Shown piece by piece: positions 1 to 6,580 of a stretch of DNA of 8,445 bases (the first letter of the stretch is position 1; each line of letters begins with the position of its first letter). The stretch covers positions 1 through 8,445 of the forward strand of contig PLDE01000245.1 of assembly GCA_003135035.1 (NCBI GenBank), in the 5' to 3' direction. The notes beneath the pieces were generated by a model. The model saw only the letters and a list, made by a program, of their open reading frames with translations, searched no databases and was not told the DNA's origin. Position numbers and translations under genes: made by a program. This DNA is from Candidatus Dormiibacterota bacterium. Lineage in GTDB: Bacteria > Chloroflexota > Dormibacteria > Aeolococcales > Bog-877.

Positions 1-1
1 A

Positions 2-928
2 ACTCTCGTCTACGCCACTCCAGAGGCGCTGACGCCGATCACCATCACCACCACATCGCTTCCGGCAGCCACGAAAGAGGTTTCCTACTCCACGGTCTTG
101 AGTGCGTCTGGAGGCACCAGCCCCCTGTCCTGGACCGTCCGCTCGGGTTCTCTGCCGGCAGGGCTCAATCTGTCGAGTGACGGCGTCATCTCTGGCCTCC
201 TGGCCACGTCGGGAACGTCCGATTTCTCAGTCCAGGTGACCGACTCCAGCACGCCCACCCCCCAGACCAAGACCGCGTCACTTTCGATAACCGTCGACGC
301 GACCACGCCCAGCGCGGTAACCTCGCCCAACTGGTCGGGATACGTCCTGGACGATGGTCCTTATAGCTCGGTCACAGGGACCTTCACTGTCCCAGATCTA
401 GCAGCCTCTGCTGGTCAAACCTACGCCTCGGAGTGGGTTGGTATCGACGGATTCAGCAACCATGACCTGATCCAGTCGGGAGTAGGAGAGATGTATGATC
501 CGACCACGAACCTGGTCTACACCCAAGCTTGGTGGGAGATTCTCCCCGCGGCAGAGACCCCCATAACGATGACGGTATTGCCGGGCGACAGTGTGACCGT
601 GACGGTCAGCCAGATTGCCGGGACATCATGGGCGATCTCGCTGACTAACCTGAGCACCGGACAATCCTTCACGACAGACCAGTCGTACAGCGGTCCGGCC
701 TCATCGGCTGACTGGATCGTCGAGGCCCCCGAGGTGGATGGGCAGATCGCGACGCTGGGCAGTTACAGTCCCGACGTCACCTTCAGCAGCCCGGGAGAAA
801 CGGGAGCCTCGGCTGCCCTGGTCGAGGCGGCGATGGTCCAGAGCGGGGTTCAGGTATCGTCCCCCTCAGCTTGGACCGCGGCCGGCTTTGCCGTCGCCTT
901 CGGCGATCTGCCACCGCCTCCGCCCTGA
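2..928 (+). CDS. Secreted G1 (eqolisin) glutamic peptidase with an upstream Ig-like domain, 5' partial
   Basis: The frame is open from base 2, so the 308 visible residues are the C-terminal part of a longer protein; a TTG at 98 falls inside a domain and is not the start. Residues ~10-98 look like a putative Ig (He_PIG) domain, with the typical ASGG...SLPAGL...DGVISG pattern ending in SLSITV. From SPNWSGYV (~108) to ~301 is a peptidase G1 domain: WVGIDG, then LIQSG, whose Gln (visible residue 158, bases 473-475) matches the catalytic Gln of scytalidoglutamic peptidase; AWWEILP; and ADWIVEAP, whose Glu (residue 241, bases 722-724) matches the catalytic Glu. Known members are acid-active endopeptidases that act outside the cell. 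The protein ends in a run of five prolines. Export is inferred from the domain types because the N-terminus is missing. I am sure of the family; substrate and pH optimum are unknown. Confidence 0.88.
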   Translation, partial: TLVYATPEALTPITITTTSLPAATKEVSYSTVLSASGGTSPLSWTVRSGSLPAGLNLSSDGVISGLLATSGTSDFSVQVTDSSTPTPQTKTASLSITVDATTPSAVTSPNWSGYVLDDGPYSSVTGTFTVPDLAASAGQTYASEWVGIDGFSNHDLIQSGVGEMYDPTTNLVYTQAWWEILPAAETPITMTVLPGDSVTVTVSQIAGTSWAISLTNLSTGQSFTTDQSYSGPASSADWIVEAPEVDGQIATLGSYSPDVTFSSPGETGASAALVEAAMVQSGVQVSSPSAWTAAGFAVAFGDLPPPPP

Positions 929-1161
929 AGCGAGGCGACTCTTGGATCGATTCGGGCGGTAGCAGTCAGGCAGCCGCTGCACCTGCCCTGGGCCTCCTCC
1001 TCGTTGGGTCAGCGGATGGCGGCGGTCAGGTCGTCACGAGCCGTCCGACGCCGGGGCAGGGCCCCCACGGCTCTAAACTGGACGCCTCAGGCAAGGGGTA
1101 TCATGTGGCGGCCGCATCAAGGGGGATTCTCAAGGGCCACTTCTAACTCACCGGGCGATGT

Positions 1162-1177
1162 ATCAAAGTGGTTTGAT
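1162..1177. promoter_or_regulatory. Perfect inverted repeat, candidate operator
   Basis: ATCAAA-GTGG-TTTGAT is a perfect 6-base inverted repeat with a 4-base centre, in an AT-richer island of an otherwise GC-rich region. It lies 126 bases upstream of the likely ATG of the surface-protein gene. The symmetry is directly visible. A role as a repressor or activator site is inference, and no family motif is claimed. Confidence 0.3.
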
Positions 1178-1230
1178 TAGGTGATTGGAGGCCGCCCAGC
1201 AGGGGCATCGGGGAGCGGGCGGCGAGGGAC

Positions 1231-1248
1231 GGAGGAGCAGGAGGAGCA
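1231..1248 (+). repeat. Tandem 9-base repeat GGAGGAGCA x2
   Basis: GGAGGAGCA occurs at 1231-1239 and again at 1240-1248, and GGAGGAGC recurs at 1290-1297, where it serves as the probable ribosome site of the following gene. The two upstream copies lie in the leader, with no clearly coding start just after them. They may be chance purine-rich repeats or ribosome standby-like sequences. Confidence 0.5.
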
Positions 1249-1288
1249 TCCGCCAAGGGATGTCCAAATGCGTTCTGAACGGATTGAT

Positions 1289-1296
1289 GGGAGGAG
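1289..1296 (+). promoter_or_regulatory. Shine-Dalgarno site that fixes the start of the surface protein
   Basis: GGGAGGAG lies 7 bases before the ATG at 1304 and 4 bases before the adjacent in-frame GTG at 1301. This favours the ATG. It rules against the longer reading frame from 1181 or the ATG at 1268, both of which would put a hydrophilic, non-signal stretch in front of a good signal peptide. Confidence 0.7.
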
Positions 1297-1303
1297 CGGT
1301 GTG

Positions 1304-2617
1304 ATGGGTCACCTCGTGAGGTGGAGAAGCTCGCTGAGATCGGCCAGGAGAGGGCTGGCTGTGGCCGCGGGCCTGGGTCTCGTCGCTGCGGGCGCGCTGC
1401 TGACGGCGCCGGTTGTGAGTGCTGCCGCGGCGCCGCCGGCGATCACCACGGTCCTCAGCACCAGCTCCCTGGTGCTGAATTACCCAGTCAACAACCCCGA
1501 CCAGGTGACGGATTCCGTGACGGTTACGGGTGAACCGGATGTGACCGGGCTTTACGTGTACGTCCACCTCTACAAAGAGTCAGGCACTCCACCAACGCCT
1601 GACCCCACTCCCATCGCGACTTGGGAGGTGCCGTTGAGTAGCACTGGTACGGCCACCACACCTCCCTACCTTCCTGAGTCCGCGGGACCGTTCTGCTTCC
1701 AGGCATCCTTCAAGGGAGACGCCAACGACACTCCCATCAGTACCACCTCTTGTGAGATTCTAAATGTCACCGAGTTCCCCGCCAGCCTGACCACCAGTCC
1801 GACCTCCAGCGGAACGGGTGCTAGTGCCATCCTCGCCGACACGGCTGACCTGACGATCTATCCCACCAAGCCGGCGGAGGGCGGGAGCGGCGACTACGGA
1901 TCCGTCATCTTCACGCTGTACTCCGATCCTTCCTGCGCGGACGCCGTGGGAGTGACCAGCCCGACCGCCATCAGCTACACGGGAGCGAACTTCCAGGCTG
2001 TCGGCTCGCTTACCTTTGCCACACTACTCCCGGCTGGCACCTACTATTGGATCGCAGCATATTCGGGGAATTATGACAATCTGGCGTACTCCTCCAGCTG
2101 TGGTGAACCGATCACCGTGGGGGGTGGCGGTGTCTTGGGCGCGACCACACCAACCATATCGACTGACCTTTCCTCGAGCGCCATCACGGTGCTTGGGTCG
2201 GTCTTCGACAGCGCGACACTGGTCGCCACTACCAGCAACGCGGCCGGCACCGTGACGTACACCGTGTACTCCGATAACGCGTGCAGCGACCAGTTCGAGT
2301 CGGCCGGTACGGTTTCCGTGACCAACGGGATCGTTCCGCCATCAAATTCCCTAGTATTCGCCACAGCCGGGACCTACTACTGGCAGGCCTCATACTCCGG
2401 CGACAGTAGCAATGGCGCGGCGACTTCTACTTGCAACAGCGAGACACTGGTGGTTTCTGCGGCTGGCGGGAGTGGAACTCTGGCTGCCAGTGTGGGGACA
2501 CCGACGACCGGCTCCGACCTCGGTGGTGCTGGTCTCATCGGCGCCCTCTTGATCGTCATGGGAGTGCTGCTGCTGGGTGCCGAGCGGCGCTTGCGGCACA
2601 GCTCGACCCGCACCTAA
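1304..2617 (+). CDS. Exported surface protein with three Ig-like repeats and a sortase-like C-terminal signal
   Basis: The 437 residues begin with a signal peptide: basic residues at 6-16, a hydrophobic core to ~35 and a VVSA/AA cleavage site near residue 40. Three beta-sandwich, Ig-like repeats follow at about 47-155, 157-273 and 281-386. Repeats 2 and 3 are clearly related (xYxVYSDxxC ... LxFATxxxAGTYYWxAxYSG ... xxC); repeat 1 is more diverged. Each repeat has two cysteines, suggesting one disulphide apiece outside the cell. The C-terminus has TPTTG (399-403), a hydrophobic span (~407-425) and a basic tail (ERRLRHSSTRT). This is the three-part layout of LPxTG sorting signals, with Thr in place of Leu. 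A simple membrane anchor is the alternative. No sortase gene is in the window. A structural or adhesive cell-surface role is inferred; no enzymatic domain is seen. Repeat relatives exist among Ig-like repeat proteins of Gram-positive bacteria. Confidence 0.82.
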   Translation: MGHLVRWRSSLRSARRGLAVAAGLGLVAAGALLTAPVVSAAAAPPAITTVLSTSSLVLNYPVNNPDQVTDSVTVTGEPDVTGLYVYVHLYKESGTPPTPDPTPIATWEVPLSSTGTATTPPYLPESAGPFCFQASFKGDANDTPISTTSCEILNVTEFPASLTTSPTSSGTGASAILADTADLTIYPTKPAEGGSGDYGSVIFTLYSDPSCADAVGVTSPTAISYTGANFQAVGSLTFATLLPAGTYYWIAAYSGNYDNLAYSSSCGEPITVGGGGVLGATTPTISTDLSSSAITVLGSVFDSATLVATTSNAAGTVTYTVYSDNACSDQFESAGTVSVTNGIVPPSNSLVFATAGTYYWQASYSGDSSNGAATSTCNSETLVVSAAGGSGTLAASVGTPTTGSDLGGAGLIGALLIVMGVLLLGAERRLRHSSTRT

Positions 2618-2646
2618 GGGACCGGCGGTGGAGATCAGTGGGTGTT

Positions 2647-2664
2647 GCCGCCAATCTCGGCGGT
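2647..2664. other. Small stem-loop between the surface-protein gene and zwf
   Basis: CCGCC (2648-2652) can pair with GGCGG (2659-2663) around a 6-base loop, extended by a G-T pair. GGACC (2619-2623) and GGTCC (2665-2669) could form an outer stem. A T-rich stretch follows only about 18 bases later (2682-2692), so it is not a classical intrinsic terminator. It may still separate the two transcription units. Confidence 0.2.
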
Positions 2665-2697
2665 GGTCCGGCCGCGGGCTGACTTTCTTGTCTGGAG

Positions 2698-4122
2698 ATG
2701 AGATTGCCTGACTCGAGCCCACCGCCCCGGGCGGCATTGGTGATCTTTGGCATTACCGGGGACCTAGCCCGCAAGATGACATTCCAGGCGCTTTTTCGCT
2801 TGGCGGAGAGAGGCCGGCTGGACTGCCCGGTGATCGGGGTGGCCAAGGAGAACTGGTCGGAGGAGACGCTGAGGGAGCATGCGCGGCAGGCGCTGATGTC
2901 CAGTGGCCAGAAGTTCACGCAGGCGCAGTTCGCTCGCTTCGCGAAGCGGCTCTCCTATCTGTCTGGCGACTTTGCTGATCCCGCAACCTACCAGCACCTG
3001 GCCCGGCGTCTGCGAGGAGTCTCCCGTCCCCTGTTCTATCTGGAGACCCCGCCATCGCTATTCGCCCCGATCGTGGAGGCGCTAGCTAAGGCAGGTCTGA
3101 CCAGCGGTGCCCTGGTGGCGGTGGAGAAGCCCTTCGGCCACGATCTGGCATCGGCCCGCGCCCTCAACGCGGAGCTTCGTTCCCTGCTCGCGGAGGAGCA
3201 GATCCTCCGCGTCGATCACTTCCTCGGCAAGGAGCCGGTGATGGACATTCAGTTTCTGCGCTTTGCCAACGACCTCCTGGAGCCGGTGTGGAACCGCGAT
3301 CACGTGGCCAGCGTCCAGATCACCCTGGCTGAAGACTTCGGCGTCGCGGACCGAGGCGCCTTCTACGACGCCGTCGGAGCCCTCCGCGACGTGGTCCAGA
3401 ATCACCTGCTCCAGGTGCTGGCGCTGATCGCCATGGAAGCGCCGTCCGGGTATGACGCGGACGCGCTGCGCAACCAGAAGGCAGAGGTCTTCCGGGCCAT
3501 GCCCGAGGCCGATCCCGCGCGCTGCGTGCGTGGTCAGTACCAGGGATACCGCCAGGTCGCCGGGGTCGCCAAGGAGTCCCCGACCGAGACCTACGTCGCG
3601 TTGCGTCTTGGCATCGACAACTGGCGCTGGCTCGGAGTCCCGTTCTTCATCCGAGCCGGCAAGGCGATGGCGGAACGGGTCACCGAGGTCCGGCTGGTGC
3701 TCCGGCGCCCGCCGCCCCTGGCCTTCCTGGGCCGGTCAACCCATGCCGACTACAACCAGGTGGTGCTGCGGATCGACCCCGACCCTGGGCTTAGGATCAG
3801 CCTCTCTTCGCAGGGCAGCGGCTCCCGGACAATCCAACCGGTGCACCTCGACCTCTCCTTCCGCCGGGAGCTGGGTCAGCCGCTCAGCCCCTATGAGCGC
3901 TTGCTCGATAATGCCATGCGTGGGGACCAGCGCCTCTTCACTCGGGAGGACAGCGTCGAGGAGACTTGGAGGATAGTCCAGCCGCTGCTGAACACCCCAC
4001 CACCCGTGCACCGCTATTCCGAGGGATCATGGGGACCGGGGCAGGCCAAGATTTTGGTCCGCGGGCATCCCGCTTGGCAGGAGCCCTGGCTGGACTCCGC
4101 CGATTTCCCTGGGCGCAGCTGA
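2698..4122 (+). CDS. zwf: Glucose-6-phosphate dehydrogenase
   Basis: Cytosolic enzyme that oxidises glucose 6-phosphate to 6-phosphoglucono-lactone with reduction of NADP+ or NAD+, the first step of the oxidative pentose phosphate pathway. The 474 residues match the family throughout: nucleotide loop GITGDLA (18-24); VIGVAK (45-50); LFYLETPPSLF (112-122); EKPFGHDLASA (143-153); substrate motif RVDHFLGKE (171-179); QNHLLQ with the expected catalytic base His236; FFIRAGK (316-322); and the C-terminal PYERLLDNAMRGD (398-410) and GSWGP. A near-invariant proline after the nucleotide loop (KxxPAL in most members) is Gln30 here. GGAG directly abuts the ATG at 2698, so translation may really begin at the in-frame TTG at 2704, which has 6-base spacing and would drop two residues. 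A 6-phosphogluconate dehydrogenase gene follows after 34 bases, which supports one operon. Confidence 0.96.
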   Translation: MRLPDSSPPPRAALVIFGITGDLARKMTFQALFRLAERGRLDCPVIGVAKENWSEETLREHARQALMSSGQKFTQAQFARFAKRLSYLSGDFADPATYQHLARRLRGVSRPLFYLETPPSLFAPIVEALAKAGLTSGALVAVEKPFGHDLASARALNAELRSLLAEEQILRVDHFLGKEPVMDIQFLRFANDLLEPVWNRDHVASVQITLAEDFGVADRGAFYDAVGALRDVVQNHLLQVLALIAMEAPSGYDADALRNQKAEVFRAMPEADPARCVRGQYQGYRQVAGVAKESPTETYVALRLGIDNWRWLGVPFFIRAGKAMAERVTEVRLVLRRPPPLAFLGRSTHADYNQVVLRIDPDPGLRISLSSQGSGSRTIQPVHLDLSFRRELGQPLSPYERLLDNAMRGDQRLFTREDSVEETWRIVQPLLNTPPPVHRYSEGSWGPGQAKILVRGHPAWQEPWLDSADFPGRS

Positions 4123-4156
4123 ATTCGTAGACCGACTCAAGGATCAAGGAGGACGC

Positions 4157-5197
4157 ATGGCTAGCAGTAAGCCGATGCAACTAGGCATGGTGGGTCTGGG
4201 ACGGATGGGAGCCAATCTGGTCCGCCGGCTGATGCGGGACGGCCACCAGTGCGTCGTCTTCGATGTCAACCCCGCGACTGTCCAGCAGCTGGCGTCGGAG
4301 GGAGCGACCGGGGCCACCTCGATAGCCGAGTTCGTGGCCAAGCTGACCCCGCCCCGGGCAGCCTGGGTGATGGTTCCAGCCGGCGACATCACCGACTCCA
4401 CCATCGCCCAGTTGGCCAACGAGATGGAGAAGGGCGACATCATCGTTGATGGCGGCAACTCCTACTACCGGGATGACATCCGCCGAGCAAAGCACCTCGC
4501 CCAGCGCGGGATTCAACTGGTCGACTGCGGCACCAGCGGAGGGGTGTTCGGGCTGGAGCGTGGCTACTGCCTGATGATCGGCGGAGATGATCATGCTTAC
4601 GCCCACCTGCAGCCGATCTTCGCCACGATAGCCCCCGGAGTGGACGCGGCGCCGCGAACCCCGGGACGCCGGGGAACACCGGGCCCCTCCGAGCAGGGCT
4701 ACCTGCACTGCGGTCCCAGTGGAGCTGGCCACTTCGTAAAGATGGTCCATAACGGGATCGAGTACGGCATGATGGCCGCCCTGGCGGAAGGATTGAACAT
4801 CCTTCACAATGCCGACGCCGGTGCCCGCCACCAGGATTCCGACGCCGAAACGGCTCCCCTGGAGGAGCCGGAGTTCTATCAGTTTGATATCGACACCAGC
4901 GCGGTGGCCGAGCTCTGGCGCCGCGGCAGCGTGGTCGAGTCCTGGCTGCTCGACCTCACCGCGATTGCGCTGCAAGAGTCACCTGACCTCTCAGGATTCA
5001 AGGGGCGTGTCTCCGATTCCGGAGAAGGGCGCTGGACCTCGATCGCTGCCATCGACGAGGGGGTTCCGGCTCCCGTGCTGACCGCCGCGCTCTACTCCCG
5101 CTTCTCCTCCCGTGGTCTTGACGAATTCGCCAACCAGACCCTTTCCGCGATGCGCAAGCAGTTCGGCGGACACGACGAGAAGCCGGTGAGCAAATGA
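4157..5197 (+). CDS. gnd: 6-phosphogluconate dehydrogenase (decarboxylating), short form
   Basis: Cytosolic enzyme converting 6-phosphogluconate to ribulose 5-phosphate and CO2 with reduction of NAD(P)+. At 346 residues it belongs to the short (YqeC/GndA-type) branch rather than the ~470-residue form. Visible motifs are the Rossmann loop GLGRMG (13-18), DGGNSYY (98-104), GTSGG (125-129), GAGHFVKMVHNGIEYG (189-204) with the expected catalytic Lys195 and Glu202, RRGSVVESWLLDL (255-267) and SDSGEGRW (286-293). The acidic Asp36 at the end of the second beta strand (VVFDVNP) suggests a preference for NAD+ over NADP+. AAGGAGG at 4146-4152 is a strong ribosome site 4 bases before the ATG. The gene lies directly after zwf. 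A 6-phosphogluconolactonase gene is absent here, so that step is encoded elsewhere or left to spontaneous hydrolysis. The stop overlaps another ATG (ATGA at 5194). Confidence 0.95.
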   Translation: MASSKPMQLGMVGLGRMGANLVRRLMRDGHQCVVFDVNPATVQQLASEGATGATSIAEFVAKLTPPRAAWVMVPAGDITDSTIAQLANEMEKGDIIVDGGNSYYRDDIRRAKHLAQRGIQLVDCGTSGGVFGLERGYCLMIGGDDHAYAHLQPIFATIAPGVDAAPRTPGRRGTPGPSEQGYLHCGPSGAGHFVKMVHNGIEYGMMAALAEGLNILHNADAGARHQDSDAETAPLEEPEFYQFDIDTSAVAELWRRGSVVESWLLDLTAIALQESPDLSGFKGRVSDSGEGRWTSIAAIDEGVPAPVLTAALYSRFSSRGLDEFANQTLSAMRKQFGGHDEKPVSK

Positions 5198-5238
5198 CCC
5201 AGCAGGAGCCGGGCGCTGTCGGGACGCGGTCCGCATGA
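5194..5238 (+). CDS. Possible 14-codon minicistron linking gnd to the HAD gene
   Basis: An ATG at 5194 overlaps the gnd stop (ATGA), and its frame, MTQQEPGAVGTRSA, closes at a TGA (5236-5238) that overlaps the ATG of the HAD gene (ATGA at 5235). GGTGAG at 5185-5190 could serve as a weak ribosome site. The HAD ATG itself has no good Shine-Dalgarno sequence within ~15 bases, so ribosomes handed on through this short frame would explain its translation. The arrangement is visible in the sequence. Translation is inference, the peptide has no recognisable features, and chance is a real alternative. Confidence 0.25.
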   Translation: MTQQEPGAVGTRSA

Positions 5239-5909
5239 CCAAGCCGGCGGCGGTGCTCTTCGACATTGACGAGACACTGGTCCACACCGGCGGCGCGGGC
5301 GCCAGGAGCTGGGCTTACGCCTTCGATAAGCTGTACGGCGTCAAGGCGGACATCGGCCAGCACACCTCAGCCGGGGAGACCGACCCCGAGGTCGGCACCG
5401 AGACCTTCCGGGCGGTGCTGGGACGCGAGCCTAGTCCCAGCGAGATGGTCGCCGTCTACGGGCAGTACCTGCTCCACCTGTCCCAGGACATCTGGAAGTC
5501 CAAGGACTACCGAGTCTTCCCCGGAGTGGAGGAGACGCTCGCCAGATTGAGTGACGCGGGCGTGATCCTCGGCGTCGTGTCGGGAGCCATGGAGGGTGCC
5601 GCGCGAACCAAGATGATGCCCGGCAACCTCAACCGCTTCTTCATCTTCGGAGCCTACGGGTCCGACTCACCCGACCGGGCCGAACTCACCAGGTTGGCCA
5701 TCGGCAAAGCCGCCCGGCTGCATGGGCGCGACCTGGCCATGGACGAGGTGCTGGTGGTGGGCGACACCCCTAGAGACATGGAAGCGACCAACCGCGCGGG
5801 GGCCACCTCGGTCGGAGTCGCGACCGGTCACTATTCGGCCGAGCAGCTGAAGGCGGCTGGCGGGGCGTCGGTGCTGGAGTCGCTGACCCATCCCTTGCCG
5901 GGGACCTAA
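5235..5909 (+). CDS. HAD-superfamily phosphatase (phosphoglycolate phosphatase-like)
   Basis: The 224 residues form a subfamily I HAD hydrolase with a helical cap. Motif I is FDIDETL with nucleophile Asp10 and acid/base Asp12. The cap spans about 15-95. Motif II is VVSGA (Ser116). A motif III lysine is probably Lys126 (ARTKM). FGAYGSDSPDRAEL (138-151) precedes motif IV, VVGDTPRDMEA (174-184), with Asp177 and Asp181 for Mg2+. Family members remove phosphate from small phosphorylated metabolites; the substrate cannot be read from sequence. Its place after zwf and gnd suggests a sugar-phosphate or 2-phosphoglycolate substrate, which is inference. Closely similar phosphatases carry Gly in place of Glu13 in the first motif, and the catalytic aspartates are intact. 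The start is fixed by the short distance to motif I; the ATG lacks a clear ribosome site and overlaps a preceding TGA. Confidence 0.88.
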   Translation: MTKPAAVLFDIDETLVHTGGAGARSWAYAFDKLYGVKADIGQHTSAGETDPEVGTETFRAVLGREPSPSEMVAVYGQYLLHLSQDIWKSKDYRVFPGVEETLARLSDAGVILGVVSGAMEGAARTKMMPGNLNRFFIFGAYGSDSPDRAELTRLAIGKAARLHGRDLAMDEVLVVGDTPRDMEATNRAGATSVGVATGHYSAEQLKAAGGASVLESLTHPLPGT

Positions 5910-5985
5910 TGGCTGGTCGGACCGGTGCCAGGAGCAGGCGGCGGCACATGGGTGAGCCCTGACAGCGGGCCAGAAGGAAGCGACC

Positions 5986-6552
5986 GTGTTGTACACAACC
6001 CGACCCCTCGACGCCTCCACGTGGGATGCCTTTGCGGAGCTTGTCGAGCGTAACAACGGGATCTTCGGTGGGTGCTGGTGCATCGGTTACCACCCCGAGT
6101 GCAGGCAGCCAGGGATCAGCTATCGCGCGGTCAAGGAGGACCGCGTCCGGACAGATCGCGCTCACGCTGCCCTCGTCTTCGACGCGAACGGTAGCGCCCA
6201 GGGGTGGTGTCAGTACGGCAGCCCCGAGGAACTCCCAGGCATCAAGCACAACCGCGAGTACGAGAAGGACGCGCCGCCGCGTCCGGACTGGCGGATCACT
6301 TGTTTCTACGTCGACAAGAGACATCGCGCCCAGGGCATCGCCCGGGTGGCGCTGGAAGGTGCCCTCGACCAGATCACGCATTCTGGCGGTGGGCTCGTCG
6401 AGGCCATCCCCGAGGTGACCACCGGCCGCGAGGCACCGGGGCGTTTCCTGTTCAGCGCAACCGTCGAACTGTTCGAGCAGTACGGGTTCAGCCGTGGCCG
6501 CCAGGTTGGCAAGCACGCCTGGATCGTGAGCAGAGTGCTCGAGCCAAAGTGA
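5986..6552 (+). CDS. GNAT-family N-acetyltransferase
   Basis: The 188-residue protein has a GNAT fold. The N-terminal part carries a cysteine-rich FGGCWCIGYHPEC motif (27-39). It is followed by the beta-strand GWCQYGSPEELPGIKH (73-88), WRITCFYVDKRHRAQGIAR (102-120) with the acetyl-CoA pyrophosphate loop around Arg114-Gln116-Gly117-Ile118-Ala119, and a closing LFEQYGFSRGRQVGKHAWIV segment. I recognise this combination from an actinobacterial GNAT group of unknown substrate. The GTG start has AAGGA at 5974-5978 about 7 bases upstream. The gene is 76 bases after the HAD gene on the same strand, so it may belong to the end of the same transcript, but nothing ties it to sugar metabolism. It converges with the HEAT-repeat gene, with 28 bases between the two stops and no obvious terminator there. 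Confidence 0.87.
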   Translation: MLYTTRPLDASTWDAFAELVERNNGIFGGCWCIGYHPECRQPGISYRAVKEDRVRTDRAHAALVFDANGSAQGWCQYGSPEELPGIKHNREYEKDAPPRPDWRITCFYVDKRHRAQGIARVALEGALDQITHSGGGLVEAIPEVTTGREAPGRFLFSATVELFEQYGFSRGRQVGKHAWIVSRVLEPK

Positions 6553-6580
6553 GAGTTTGCTGCCGCGCCCAGACCTGCGA

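Larger units (their letters stand above)
929..1300. other. Intergenic region of 372 bases with no convincing gene
   Basis: It separates the peptidase stop from the ribosome site of the next gene. Small open frames here have no recognisable content. An imperfect hairpin is possible at 1040-1071 (outer arms GCCGT/ACGGC, inner arms GGGGC/GCCCC), but it has a large asymmetric bulge and no T-run, so it is at best a weak terminator. A short AT-richer stretch around 1141-1185 contains a perfect dyad and would be the natural place for a promoter. I could not settle on a -35/-10 pair. Confidence 0.6.

Noticed and set aside
1040..1071. Hairpin as terminator of the peptidase gene
   Set aside because: The stem is interrupted by an 8-against-1 bulge and has no T-run, so the evidence is too weak for a terminator call.
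871..1146. Open frame of 91 codons overlapping the end of the peptidase gene
   Set aside because: It begins inside the peptidase coding region in another frame, has no recognisable domain, and the peptidase ends naturally without it.
1181..1303. Longer N-terminus for the surface protein from a GTG at 1181
   Set aside because: It would place ~40 hydrophilic residues before a clear signal peptide, and the strong ribosome site at 1289-1296 points to 1304.
4181..4975. Long minus-strand open frame opposite gnd
   Set aside because: It is a shadow of a highly confident gene in GC-rich sequence, with no protein-like features of its own.
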